This document shows, piece after piece, positions 20,301 to 31,257 of a stretch of 64,000 bases of DNA. The stretch comes from Yponomeuta sedellus (taxonomy: Eukaryota > Arthropoda > Insecta > Lepidoptera > Yponomeutidae), in the NCBI GenBank assembly GCA_934045075.1, contig OW203740.1, forward strand, positions 18,551,878 through 18,615,877, read 5' to 3'. The notes beneath the pieces are model-generated. The model was not told the DNA's origin. It worked only from the letters and a program-made list of their open reading frames with translations, and made no database searches. Numbering within the stretch: the stretch's first letter is position 1; every line of letters begins with the position of its first letter. The position numbers and the translations under genes were made by a program.

Positions 20301-21116
20301 ATATTTGACCCACAATCTCAGACGAAAATTAAATTTAAAATCGAAGCTGATGTTTCCATTATGTATGCTGAGTTATTTGCGCTGTCAGAAGCCCTGTCGT
20401 ATATAATGAGTGTTGACTGCGAAAAATTTGTTATCTTGACGGATTCTAGGAGTGCACTTCAACATGTGGCTCGGTGCACCTCGAGCTTTCGAGGAGTCCC
20501 GATTGCCTACACTATCCTGGAATCCCTAAGACAGTTAGAAAGATTTAATAAAAAAGTAATTATTCAATGGATGCCATCACACGTGGGATTATATGGTAAC
20601 GAAGAGGCGGATCGATTGGCGAGGGAGGCCGTGTCAGACGGTATTCCTCAGAAGATTTTGCCATTTTATACTGATATCTTACCGACACTTAAAGAAAATA
20701 TCTATAAATTTTGGTCTGAATATTATAATAGTGTGTCACAACTTAAGGGGATTTGGTATAAAACAATTCGATCCGAACCTTCTCGTTATCCGTGGTTTGA
20801 GACTGCTAACCTAGATAGATTTTCACTAGTAATTGCATTTAGAGTTCGATCCGGTCACATCCCACTTAATAAATTTGCCTTCATGATGAGAAAAGTGCCG
20901 TCTCCAAACTGCGCAGAATGTGAGGTAATTGAAGACGTACATCATATTTTAGTGGAATGTGTTCGAAACGAAACAGCAAGAAACTTAGTATGTAATAATG
21001 CGATATTTAGTACAGTAGGAGGTTGTAACGTTGTTCTTGCTTTTCCCAATTCAGAAGAGGCCAAAATTTTATACAAATTGGTAAAAATTGGTTTAAAAGC
21101 TAGGACAAATATTTAA
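17391..21116 (+). CDS. LINE ORF2: endonuclease / reverse transcriptase / RNase H
   Basis: 1241 residues, uninterrupted. The APE-type endonuclease is at about 1-225, with Asn16, Glu43 (LSETWL), Asp141/Asn143 (AGDFNG) and Asp217-His218 (GSDHLVL). The reverse transcriptase is at about 400-720, with Asp567 (FVDISSAY), GLAQGDPLSPILFN and YADDF (Asp656-Asp657). RNase H has Asp959 (YTDGS), Glu994 (AELFAL), Asp1018 (LTDSRSAL) and Asp1074 (GNEEADRLA). A C-terminal finger starts at Cys1174 (CAEC...HHILVEC). All catalytic positions are intact, which suggests a recent insertion. The enzyme nicks target DNA and copies its RNA there. Confidence 0.93.
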   Translation: MDSNRSHQIVNLIQWNCQSVQPKLTELEQLMSQEKVHIAILSETWLDPENALRISGYSVLRQDRDDGYGGVAIILHSSIKFQVCQVSVANTGIELLHVKILNCSNLENIVSVYCPSSISTSFSDWDSIFNLCSNKALIAGDFNGHHSSWSYKTDARGNQLFDAILDRNFVTLNDGAPTRVKLVSGRVQKSSPDITFASSDIALKFNWKVSNENLGSDHLVLKISTYTNSSSGSIKRRNFKKANWKEYTSSLQEKLSEVNLVDNPQQAYNQFIEALNSAADKNIPNVKVCQDPLRLQKFTPKPYWNTDVSRAVAERRLALAIFRGNPIPQNYNLLQEKVSTAQRIIRQAKRKAWREFCSSIDGTTSASEMWRRMRWLKGYRVQRNNINEDKAMKLLHELSPDFVSPRDPVFNSFNQNLNQNISVHELDRAIKVKDTAPGDDGISFSMLKHVPAIGKQILVDIYNKFLAEGSVPFQWRTTKIVPIPKASHDNQAYSEVRPIALISCPCKVFHTILKHRLEWFLEHKKVFSTNTVGFRKSRSCLDSLSRLVSHIQLGYGSNLITLGCFVDISSAYNNVDINVLLNTLDNIGVGNRICNYLWQYLKRRELNVKHSDAITLTRTTGRGLAQGDPLSPILFNVVTIHICHEIVNVFISQYADDFVLYGSYKSISEGCVNLQAALNVFCELIEMLGLEISERKTKVCLFRRGFNRQEVNISLKGTQLQLVDCVKYLGLWLDRSLKWGKHINEITQKTLKFLNILKVLAGSSWGVHPKHLRRIYISVVRSRLDYGSFLYDTGVKSHLCKLQKVQNQAMRIIGGFIKTTPIHVMENELCLHPLHLRRQYLGGRFWLRSRALDEDHNNIEVIAQLSDQCKKPGYWSNKKKPLLTKIHEMLKENPIHTAKILNMFSLDTWVQNINVNSTVLCFIEGVTKSKKVLGPKYLRDKCCELLNNSYSDFYKIYTDGSKERLDIGAAIFDPQSQTKIKFKIEADVSIMYAELFALSEALSYIMSVDCEKFVILTDSRSALQHVARCTSSFRGVPIAYTILESLRQLERFNKKVIIQWMPSHVGLYGNEEADRLAREAVSDGIPQKILPFYTDILPTLKENIYKFWSEYYNSVSQLKGIWYKTIRSEPSRYPWFETANLDRFSLVIAFRVRSGHIPLNKFAFMMRKVPSPNCAECEVIEDVHHILVECVRNETARNLVCNNAIFSTVGGCNVVLAFPNSEEAKILYKLVKIGLKARTNI

Positions 21117-21214
21117 TCAACTTTAGTCGTGTATAGAGACTTATTACACAAGTATTACTGGATATAGCATTACTAGGACGACATGGTCGCTTTTCTTTTG
21201 TGTACCAAGTTCTT

Positions 21215-21239
21215 AATAAAGATTAAAAAAAAAAAAAAA
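21215..21239 (+). terminator. LINE polyadenylation signal and poly-A tail
   Basis: AATAAA at 21215-21220 is followed by GATT and a run of 15 A, which then abuts the TATA run of the concatemer. This marks the LINE 3' end. Confidence 0.85.
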
Positions 21240-21253
21240 TATATATATAATAA

Positions 21254-22575
21254 TGACTCGGGTCGTTCACCCGGTAGGTATTTGCGGCAGGCAGTACTTG
21301 CTTCTGGCTTCTATGAGGAAATCGATTTTCAGTACAAAATGTTCATACAAAGTTGGCCTTGATCAATCGTCAATAACTCGGCCGGCAATTAGAAATTTCA
21401 AAATGTTTGATTTTTCTCAGGGACCTGAATATCTATGTGACACGATGCCATTCACAGATGAGCAATTTTTTTGACCTTTGGCCTCCGTCGGTGGTACTAA
21501 AGAAATGCATTTTTGTATGAAAAATCCTATTTCGGGTGAAAATTTTCTATTAAAGTGCGTGATTTTCAAACTTTAATGAGTCGATGGCCAACTGGAATGC
21601 CACAGCACCTCGGCACTAAGTAGCCGCTCCCAGCCGAGTAGTAGTTTCGGCCTTTGGCCTCCGTCGGTGGTACTAAAGAAATGCATTTTTGTATGAAAAA
21701 TCCTATTTCGGGTGAAAATTTTCTATTAAAGTGGGTGATTTTCAAACTTTGATGAGTCGATGGCCAACTGGAATGCCACAGCACCTCGGCACTAAGTAGC
21801 CGCTCCCAGCCGAGTAGTAGTTTCGGCCTTTGGCCTCCGTCGGTGGTACTAAAGAAATGCATTTTTGTATGAAAAATCCTATTTCGGGTGAAAATTTTCT
21901 ATTAAAGTGCGTGATTTTCAAACTTTAATGGGTCGATGGCCAACTGGAATGCTACAGTACCTCGGCGTGGTGACGCCATTCCCAGCCAAGTACTCATTTC
22001 GGCGCTTAGCCTCCATCGATGGTACAAAAAAATTACGATTTTCTACGAAAAAGATGATTTTCAGTACAAATTTTTTGTAGAAATTCTCCATAGTAAATTT
22101 GACACCTTTGAAAGCCAATATCTCGGCCGCCATCTTGAAATGTCAGAATGTCGGATTTTTCTCATATACCTGGGTCCTTTGACGACGCGATGCCGTTTAC
22201 GGCTGGTCCCTGGCATGCGCCCAGTTGGCTGCCGACTTTTTTGCGTAGAGGTCGAAAAAAGGCCGATTTTCGGAGGGTTATATCTCCGGTGCTATTTTGA
22301 ATTTGGAACGACCGTCGACGGAACCGAAAATGGCGTGTCGAAGAAAAGGCCGGGTGAAAATTTCATCCAAATCGGTCGGTAAACAACAGAGTTAGCACCC
22401 TCGCGTAGTGGAACGCGTTCGAAATTCAAAAATCGGCTTCATAGGATGGCTGTAATTCATACATTTCCTACAACTTTCTCATACATCATTTTCGTCCAAA
22501 TCTTACCGTTTCGGAGAAAACGTATGGATGAATAGATCAGTGAGTATACCGGATTGCAGCTTTATATATATATAA
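21254..22575 (-). repeat. Concatemer unit C (T-type)
   Basis: On the plus strand it starts TGACTCGGGTCGTTCACCCG, a hairpin different from that of G-type units. Three 176-bp subrepeats follow from about 21476, then one diverged subrepeat (GGCGTGGTGACGCCATTC) and the common half. It ends in subtype b sequence and the TATA run. Confidence 0.8.
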
Positions 22576-23784
22576 CTAGGGGGCGAGCCCCCTGCGCGCT
22601 TACGCGCGCCAACCCCCAGCCGCTCCGAGCTCCGCTCTCCGCGGCGCTCGGCCTAGGGCCTCGCTAGACACTTATTGTAGTGAATTATTGCATGGGAACA
22701 TGTATGGTCTCGGCCTTCGGCCTCGGCCTGGACGGAGCTCGGCCTTCGGCCTCGCCGCGGCGGGGTTCCTCGTGCCCGCTCCGCGGAGCTCGGCCTCCGG
22801 CCTCGCAAGTTTGTCCCTCTTTGCTCTTGCGCTGGTACTTATGCACCGTAAATCGAACGGTCTCGGCCTTCGGCCTCGGCCTGGACGGAGCTCGGCCTTC
22901 GGCCTCACCGCGGCGGGGTTCCTCGTGCCGCTTCTCGGCCTACGGCCTCGCAAGTTTGTCCCATTTTGCTTTTGCGCTGGTACTTGTGCGCCGTAACCTG
23001 AATGGTCTCGGCCTTCGGCCTCGGCCCAAACGGAGCTCGGCCTTCGGCCTCGCCGCGGCGGAGTTCCTCGTGCCCGCTCCGCGGAGCTCGGCCTACGGCC
23101 TCGCAAGTTTGTCCCTTTTTGCTTTTGCGCTGGTACTTGTGCGCTATAACATGAATCGTCTCGGCCTTCGGCCTCGGCCTAAACGGAGCTCGGCCTTCGG
23201 CCTCGCCGCGGCAGAACTTTTTGTGCCCGCTTCGCGGAGCTCGGCCTCCGGCCTCGCAAGTTTGTCCCATTTCTCTGTTGAAAAGTCAATTTTAGTACTA
23301 AATCTCCATACAAAAATTTGTCATTTTCAATCATCAATATCTCGGCCGCCATCTTGAAATTCCAAGATGTCGGATTTTTCTCATATACCTGGGTCCTTTG
23401 GCAACGCGATGCCGTTTACGGCATATCTCCAGCATATGCCCAGTTGGCTGCCGACTTTTTTGCGCAAAGGTCGATTTTTCGGTCGGCTATATCTGCGCCG
23501 CCATTTTGAATTTCGAACAACCAAAATTTTTTTTTTCAATCGGATCACTATATCACCATCCTATCAAAATTTCATCCAAATCGGCCGGTAAACTACAGAG
23601 TTAGCACCTTCGCGTAGTGGAACGCGTTCGAAATTCAAAAATCGGCTTCATAGGATGGCTGTAATTCATACATTTCCTACAACTTTCTCATACATCATTT
23701 TCGTCCAAATCTTACCGTTTCGGAGAAAACGTATGGATGAATAGATCAGTGAGTATACCGGATTGTAGCTTTATATATATATAA
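22576..23784 (-). repeat. Concatemer unit D (G-type)
   Basis: It starts CTAGGGGGCGAGCC and has four GC-rich repeats (one 145 bp, the others 153 bp). The common half matches unit B closely, including CATATCTCCAGCATATGCCC. Its 5' subtype is b. Confidence 0.8.
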
Positions 23785-24919
23785 TGACTCGGGTCGTTCA
23801 CCCGGTAGGTATTTGCGGCAGGCAGTACTTGCGGAGGGCTTCTATAGGAAATCGATTTTCAGTACAAAATGTTCATACAAAGTTGGCCTTGATCAATCGT
23901 CAATAACTCGGCCGGCAATTAGAAACTTCAAAATGTTTGATTTTTCTCAGGGACCTGAATATCTACGTGACACGATGCCATTCACAGATGAGCAATTTTT
24001 TTGACCTTTGGCCTCCGTCGGTGGTACTAAAGAAATGCATTTTTGTATGAAAATAACTATTTCGGGTGAAATTTTTCTATTATAGTGCGTGATTTTCAAA
24101 CTTTAATGAGTCGATGGCCAACTGGAATGCCACAGCACCTCGGCACTAAGTAGCCGCTCCCAGCCGAGTAGTAGTTTTGGCCTTTGGCCTCCAACGGTGG
24201 TACTAAAGAAATGCATTTTTGTATGAAAATAACTATTTCGGGTGAAATTTTTCTATTAAAGTGGGTGATTTTCAAACTTTAATGGGTCGATGGCCAACTG
24301 GAATGCCACAGCACCTCGGCGTGGTGACGCCATTCTCAGCCAAGTACTCATTTTGGCGCTTAGCCTCTATCGATGGTACAAAAAAATTAAGATTTTCTAC
24401 GAAAAAGATGATTTTCAGTACAATTTTTTTGTAGAAATTCTCCATAGTAAATTTGACACCTTTGAAAGCCAATATCTCAGCCGCCATCTTGAAATGTCAG
24501 AATGTCGGATTTTTCTCATATACCTGGGTCCTTTGGCAACGAGATGCCGTTTACGGCATATCTCCAGCATATGCCCAGTTGGCTGCCGACTTTTTTGCGC
24601 AAATGTCGATTTTTCGGTCGGCTATATCTGCGCCGCCATTTTGAATTTCGAACAACCAAAATTTTTATTTTCAATCGGATCACTATATCACCATTCTATC
24701 AAAATTTCATCCAAATCGGCCGGTAAACTACAGAGTTAGCACCTTCGCGTAGTGGAACGCGTTCGAAATTCAAAAATCGGCTTCATAGGATGGCTGTAAT
24801 TCATACATTTCCTACAACTTTCTCATACATCATTTTCGTCCAAATCTTACCGTTTCCGAGAAAACGTATGGATGAATAGATCAGTGAGTATACCGGATTG
24901 CAGCTTTATATATATATAA
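23785..24919 (-). repeat. Concatemer unit E (chimeric T head, G-type tail)
   Basis: It has the T-type hairpin head and two 176-bp subrepeats. From about 24530 the common half is the G-type version (GGCATATCTCCAGCATATG) instead of the T-type version (CTGGTCCCTGGCATGCGCCC). Recombination between unit types is the simplest explanation. Confidence 0.75.
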
Positions 24920-26415
24920 TGACTCGGGTCGTTCACCCGGTAGGTATTTGCGGCAGGCAGTACTTGCGGAGGGCTTCTATAGGAAATCGATTTTCAGTAC
25001 AAAATGTTCATACAAAGTTGGCCTTGATCAATCGTCAATAACTCGGCCGGCAATTAGAAACTTCAAAATGTTTGATTTTCCTCAGGGACCTGAATATCTA
25101 CGTGACACGATGCCATTCACAGATGAGCAATTTTTTTGACCTTTGGCCTCCGTCGGTGGTACTAAAGAAATGCATTTTTGTATGAAAATAACTATTTCGG
25201 GTGAAATTTTTCTATTATAGTGCGTGATTTTCAAACTTTAATGAGTCGATGGCCAACTGGAATGCCACAGCACCTCGGCACTAAGTAGCCGCTCCCAGCC
25301 GAGTAGTAGTTTCGGCCTTTGGCCTCCGTCGGTGGTACTAAAGAAATGCATTTTTGTATGAAAATAACTATTTCGGGTGAAATTTTTCTATTATAGTGCG
25401 TGATTTTCAAACTTTGATGGGTCGATGGCCAACTGGAATGCCACAGCACCTCGGCACTAAGTAGCCGCTCCCAGCCGAGTAGTAGTTTCGGCCTTTGGCC
25501 TCCGTCGGTGGTACTAAAGAAATGCATTTTTGTATGAAATTAACTATTTTGGGTGAAAATTTTCTATTAAAGTGGGTGATTTTCAAACTTTAATGGGTCG
25601 ATGGCCAACTGGAATGCCACAGCACCTCGGCACTAAGTAGCCGCTCCCAGCCGAGTAGTAGTTTCGGCCTTTGGCCTCCGTCGGTGGTACTAAAGAAATG
25701 CATTTTTGTATGAAAATAACTATTTTGGGTGAAAATTTTCTATTAAAGTGGGTGATTTTCAAACTTTAATGGGTCGATGGCCAACTGGAATGCCACAGCA
25801 CCTCGGCGTGGTGACGCCATTCTCAGCCAAGTACTCATTTTGGCGCTTAGCCTCTATCGATGGTACAAAAAAATTAAGATTTTCTACGAAAAAGATGATT
25901 TTCAGTACAAATTTTTTGTAGAAATTCTCCATAGTAAATTTGACACCTTTGAAAGCCAATATCTCGGCCGCCATCTTGAAATGTCAGAATGTCGGATTTT
26001 TCTCATATACCTGGGTCCTTTGACGACACGATGCCGTTTACCGCTGGTCCCTGGCATGCGCCCAGTTGGCTGCCGACTTTTTTGCGTAGAGGTCGAAAAA
26101 AGGCCGATTTTCGGAGGGCTATAGCTCCGGTGGTATTTTGAATTTGGAACGACCGTCGGCGGAACCGAAAATGGCGTGTCGAAGAAAAGGCCGGGTGAAA
26201 ATTTCATCCAAATCGGTCGGTAAACGACAGAGTTAGCACCCTCGCGTAGTGGAACGCGTTCGAAATTCAAAAATCGGCTCCATAGGATGGCCGTATATCG
26301 TACATTCCCTACAACTTTGTCATACATCATTTTCGTCCAACTCTTGCCATTTCCGAGAAAACGTATGGATGTTAGATCAGTGAGTATATCGCATTGTAGC
26401 TTTATATATATATAA
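24920..26415 (-). repeat. Concatemer unit F (T-type, 1496 bp)
   Basis: T-type head, four 176-bp subrepeats and the T-type common half. The subtype a end (CCATAGGATGGCCGTATATC) is otherwise seen only in units A and I. First unit of the 4842-bp duplicated block. Confidence 0.8.
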
Positions 26416-28264
26416 TGACTCGGGTCGTTCACCCGGTAGGTATTTGCGGCAGGCAGTACTTGCGGAGGGCTTCTATAGGAAATCGATTTTCAGTACAAAA
26501 TGTTCATACAAAGTTGGCCTTGATCAATCGTCAATAACTCGGCCGGCAATTAGAAACTTCAAAATGTTTGATTTTCCTCAGGGACCTGAATATCTACGTG
26601 ACACGATGCCATTCACAGATGAGCAATTTTTTTGACCTTTGGCCTCCGTCGGTGGTACTAAAGAAATGCATTTTTGTATGAAAATAACTATTTCGGGTGA
26701 AATTTTTCTATTATAGTGCGTGATTTTCAAACTTTAATGAGTCGATGGCCAACTGGAATGCCACAGCACCTCGGCACTAAGTAGCCGCTCCCAGCCGAGT
26801 AGTAGTTTCGGCCTTTGGCCTCCGTCGGTGGTACTAAAGAAATGCATTTTTGTATGAAAATAACTATTTCGGGTGAAATTTTTCTATTATAGTGCGTGAT
26901 TTTCAAACTTTGATGGGTCGATGGCCAACTGGAATGCCACAGCACCTCGGCACTAAGTAGCCGCTCCCAGCCGAGTAGTAGTTTCGGCCTTTGGCCTCCG
27001 TCGGTGGTACTAAAGAAATGCATTTTTGTATGAAAAGTCCTATTTTGGGTGAAAATTTTCTATTAAAGTGGGTGATTTTCAAACTTTAATGGGTCGATGG
27101 CCAACTGGAATGCCACAGCACCTCGGCACTAAGTAGCCGCTCCCAGCCGAGTAGTAGTTTTGGCCTTTGGCCTCCGTCGGTGGTACTAAAGAAATGCATT
27201 TTTGTATGAAAAGTCCTATTTCGGGTGAAATTTTTCTATTAAAGTGCGTGATTTTCAAACTTTGATGAGTCGATGGCCAACTGGAATGCCACAGCACCTC
27301 GGCACTAAGTAGCCGCTCCCAGCCGAGTAGTAGTTTTGGCCTTTGGCCTCCGTCGGTGGTACTAAAGAAATGCATTTTTGTATGAAAAGTCCTATTTCGG
27401 GTGAAATTTTTCTATTAAAGTGCGTGATTTTCAAACTTTGATGAGTCGATGGCCAACTGGAATGCCACAGCACCTCGGCACTAAGTAGCCGCTCCCAGCC
27501 GAGTAGTAGTTTCGGCCTTTGGCCTCCGTCGGTGGTACTAAAGAAATGCATTTTTGTATGAAAAATCCTATTTCGGGTGAAAATTTTCTATTAAAGTGGG
27601 TGATTTTCAAACTTTGATGAGTCGATGGCCAACTGGAATGCTACAGTACCTCGGCGTGGTGACGCCATTCCCAGCCAAGTACTCATTTCGGCGCTTAGCC
27701 TCCATCGATGGTACAAAAAAATTACGATTTTCTACGAAAAAGATGATTTTCAGTACAAATTTTTTGTAGAAATTCTCCATAGTAAATTTGACACCTTTGA
27801 AAGCCAATATCTCGGCCGCCATCTTGAAATGTCAGAATGTCGGATTTTTCTCATATACCTGGGTCCTTTGACGACACGATGCCGTTTACGGCTGGTCCCT
27901 GGCATGCGCCCAGTTGGCTGCCGACTTTTTTGCGTAGAGGTCGAAAAAAGGCCGATTTTCGGAGGGCTATAGCTCCGGTGGTATTTTGAATTTGGAACGA
28001 CCGTCGGCGGAACCGAAAATGGCGTGTCGAAGAAAAGGCCGGGTGAAAATTTCATCCAAATCGGTCGGTAAACGACAGAGTTAGCACCCTCGCGTAGTGG
28101 AACGCGTTCGAAATTCAAAAATCGGCTTCATAGGATGGCTGTAATTCATACATTTCCTACAACTTTCTCATACATCATTTTCGTCCAAATCTTACCGTTT
28201 CGGAGAAAACGTATGGATGAATAGATCAGTGAGTATACCGGATTGCAGCTTTATATATATATAA
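26416..28264 (-). repeat. Concatemer unit G (T-type, 1849 bp)
   Basis: It is like unit F but with six 176-bp subrepeats; two extra subrepeats explain the 353-bp length difference. Its end is subtype b. Confidence 0.8.
26638..27690. repeat. 176-bp subrepeat array (six copies in unit G)
   Basis: Copies start at about 26638, 26814, 26990, 27166, 27342 and 27518, each beginning CTTTGGCCTCCGTCGGTGG. Each contains the conserved GAGTCGATGGCCAACTGGAA and CTCCCAGCCGAGTAGTAG. The same array has 2-6 copies in every T-type unit. The repeated 71-, 98- and 115-codon open frames are by-products of this periodicity. Confidence 0.85.
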
Positions 28265-29761
28265 TGACTCGGGTCGTTCACCCGGTAGGTATTTGCGGCA
28301 GGCAGTACTTGCGGAGGGCTTCTATAGGAAATCGATTTTCAGTACAAAATGTTCATACAAAGTTGGCCTTGATCAATCGTCAATAACTCGGCCGGCAATT
28401 AGAAACTTCAAAATGTTTGATTTTCCTCAGGGACCTGAATATCTACGTGACACGATGCCATTCACAGATGAGCAATTTTTTTGACCTTTGGCCTCCGTCG
28501 GTGGTACTAAAGAAATGCATTTTTGTATGAAAATAACTATTTCGGGTGAAATTTTTCTATTATAGTGCGTGATTTTCAAACTTTGATGGGTCGATGGCCA
28601 ACTGGAATGCCACAGCACCTCGGCACTAAGTAGCCGCTCCCAGCCGAGTAGTAGTTTTGGCCTTTGGCCTCCGTCGGTGGTACTAAAGAAATGCATTTTT
28701 GTATGAAAAGTCCTATTTCGGGTGAAATTTTTCTATTAAAGTGCGTGATTTTCAAACTTTGATGAGTCGATGGCCAACTGGAATGCCACAGCACCTCGGC
28801 ACTAAGTAGCCGCTCCCAGCCGAGTAGTAGTTTTGGCCTTTGGCCTCCGTCGGTGGTACTAAAGAAATGCATTTTTGTATGAAAAGTCCTATTTCGGGTG
28901 AAATTTTTCTATTAAAGTGCGTGATTTTCAAACTTTGATGAGTCGATGGCCAACTGGAATGCCACAGCACCTCGGCACTAAGTAGCCGCTCCCAGCCGAG
29001 TAGTAGTTTCGGCCTTTGGCCTCCGTCGGTGGTACTAAAGAAATGCATTTTTGTATGAAAAATCCTATTTCGGGTGAAAATTTTCTATTAAAGTGGGTGA
29101 TTTTCAAACTTTGATGAGTCGATGGCCAACTGGAATGCTACAGTACCTCGGCGTGGTGACGCCATTCCCAGCCAAGTACTCATTTCGGCGCTTAGCCTCC
29201 ATCGATGGTACAAAAAAATTACGATTTTCTACGAAAAAGATGATTTTCAGTACAAATTTTTTGTAGAAATTCTCCATAGTAAATTTGACACCTTTGAAAG
29301 CCAATATCTCGGCCGCCATCTTGAAATGTCAGAATGTCGGATTTTTCTCATATACCTGGGTCCTTTGACGACACGATGCCGTTTACGGCTGGTCCCTGGC
29401 ATGCGCCCAGTTGGCTGCCGACTTTTTTGCGTAGAGGTCGAAAAAAGGCCGATTTTCGGAGGGCTATAGCTCCGGTGGTATTTTGAATTTGGAACGACCG
29501 TCGGCGGAACCGAAAATGGCGTGTCGAAGAAAAGGCCGGGTGAAAATTTCATCCAAATCGGTCGGTAAACGACAGAGTTAGCACCCTCGCGTAGTGGAAC
29601 GCGTTCGAAATTCAAAAATCGGCTTCATAGGATGGCTGTAATTCATACATTTCCTACAACTTTCTCATACATCATTTTCGTCCAAATCTTACTGTTTCGG
29701 AGAAAACGTATGGATGAATAGATCAGTGAGTATACCGGATTGCAGCTTTATATATATATAA
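28265..29761 (-). repeat. Concatemer unit H (T-type, 1497 bp)
   Basis: Four 176-bp subrepeats and a subtype b end. It carries a private variant CTTACTGTTTCGG at about 29690 where the neighbouring unit G has CTTACCGTTTCGG. Confidence 0.8.
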
Positions 29762-31257
29762 TGACTCGGGTCGTTCACCCGGTAGGTATTTGCGGCAGGC
29801 AGTACTTGCGGAGGGCTTCTATAGGAAATCGATTTTCAGTACAAAATGTTCATACAAAGTTGGCCTTGATCAATCGTCAATAACTCGGCCGGCAATTAGA
29901 AACTTCAAAATGTTTGATTTTCCTCAGGGACCTGAATATCTACGTGACACGATGCCATTCACAGATGAGCAATTTTTTTGACCTTTGGCCTCCGTCGGTG
30001 GTACTAAAGAAATGCATTTTTGTATGAAAATAACTATTTCGGGTGAAATTTTTCTATTATAGTGCGTGATTTTCAAACTTTAATGAGTCGATGGCCAACT
30101 GGAATGCCACAGCACCTCGGCACTAAGTAGCCGCTCCCAGCCGAGTAGTAGTTTCGGCCTTTGGCCTCCGTCGGTGGTACTAAAGAAATGCATTTTTGTA
30201 TGAAAATAACTATTTCGGGTGAAATTTTTCTATTATAGTGCGTGATTTTCAAACTTTGATGGGTCGATGGCCAACTGGAATGCCACAGCACCTCGGCACT
30301 AAGTAGCCGCTCCCAGCCGAGTAGTAGTTTCGGCCTTTGGCCTCCGTCGGTGGTACTAAAGAAATGCATTTTTGTATGAAATTAACTATTTTGGGTGAAA
30401 ATTTTCTATTAAAGTGGGTGATTTTCAAACTTTAATGGGTCGATGGCCAACTGGAATGCCACAGCACCTCGGCACTAAGTAGCCGCTCCCAGCCGAGTAG
30501 TAGTTTCGGCCTTTGGCCTCCGTCGGTGGTACTAAAGAAATGCATTTTTGTATGAAAATAACTATTTTGGGTGAAAATTTTCTATTAAAGTGGGTGATTT
30601 TCAAACTTTAATGGGTCGATGGCCAACTGGAATGCCACAGCACCTCGGCGTGGTGACGCCATTCTCAGCCAAGTACTCATTTTGGCGCTTAGCCTCTATC
30701 GATGGTACAAAAAAATTAAGATTTTCTACGAAAAAGATGATTTTCAGTACAAATTTTTTGTAGAAATTCTCCATAGTAAATTTGACACCTTTGAAAGCCA
30801 ATATCTCGGCCGCCATCTTGAAATGTCAGAATGTCGGATTTTTCTCATATACCTGGGTCCTTTGACGACACGATGCCGTTTACCGCTGGTCCCTGGCATG
30901 CGCCCAGTTGGCTGCCGACTTTTTTGCGTAGAGGTCGAAAAAAGGCCGATTTTCGGAGGGCTATAGCTCCGGTGGTATTTTGAATTTGGAACGACCGTCG
31001 GCGGAACCGAAAATGGCGTGTCGAAGAAAAGGCCGGGTGAAAATTTCATCCAAATCGGTCGGTAAACGACAGAGTTAGCACCCTCGCGTAGTGGAACGCG
31101 TTCGAAATTCAAAAATCGGCTCCATAGGATGGCCGTATATCGTACATTCCCTACAACTTTGTCATACATCATTTTCGTCCAACTCTTGCCATTTCCGAGA
31201 AAACGTATGGATGTTAGATCAGTGAGTATATCGCATTGTAGCTTTATATATATATAA
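29762..31257 (-). repeat. Concatemer unit I, duplicate of unit F
   Basis: Same length as unit F (1496 bp) and the same rare variants, for example AAATTAACTATTTTGGG in the third subrepeat. First unit of the second 4842-bp block. Confidence 0.85.

Larger units (their letters stand above)
15906..21239 (+). mobile_element. I-superfamily non-LTR retrotransposon, both ORFs open
   Basis: It starts near the GATGCGATGCGATGCG repeat at 15905-15920. It has ORF1 (gag-like, zinc knuckles) and ORF2 (APE endonuclease, reverse transcriptase, RNase H, CCHC). The 3' UTR has AATAAA at 21215-21220 and a 15-A tail at 21225-21239. The RNase H domain plus a C-terminal C-x2-C-x7-H-type finger fits the I/Loa group of insect LINEs. 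No clear target duplication is seen; the insertion seems to have removed about 68 bp of the host unit. Because ORF1 starts only about 30 bp in, the 5' UTR is either very short or truncated. Confidence 0.85.
15128..21253 (-). repeat. Concatemer unit B (G-type), split by the LINE
   Basis: The G-type head begins CTAGGGGG at 15128, with one full and one shortened GC-rich repeat. The common half runs to about 15905. There the I-type LINE begins, and after its poly-A the unit resumes with only its TATA run before unit C at 21254. Compared with other units about 68 bp of unit sequence are missing at the insertion point. Confidence 0.75.

Noticed and set aside
15906..21239. Telomere-specific LINE of the TRAS/SART type.
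   Set aside because: No (TTAGG)n repeats flank it, and it has an RNase H domain that the R1-clade telomeric elements usually lack.
26638..27690. CRISPR-like impression of the regular 176-bp repeats.
   Set aside because: The whole period is repeated with no unique spacers, and the genome is animal.
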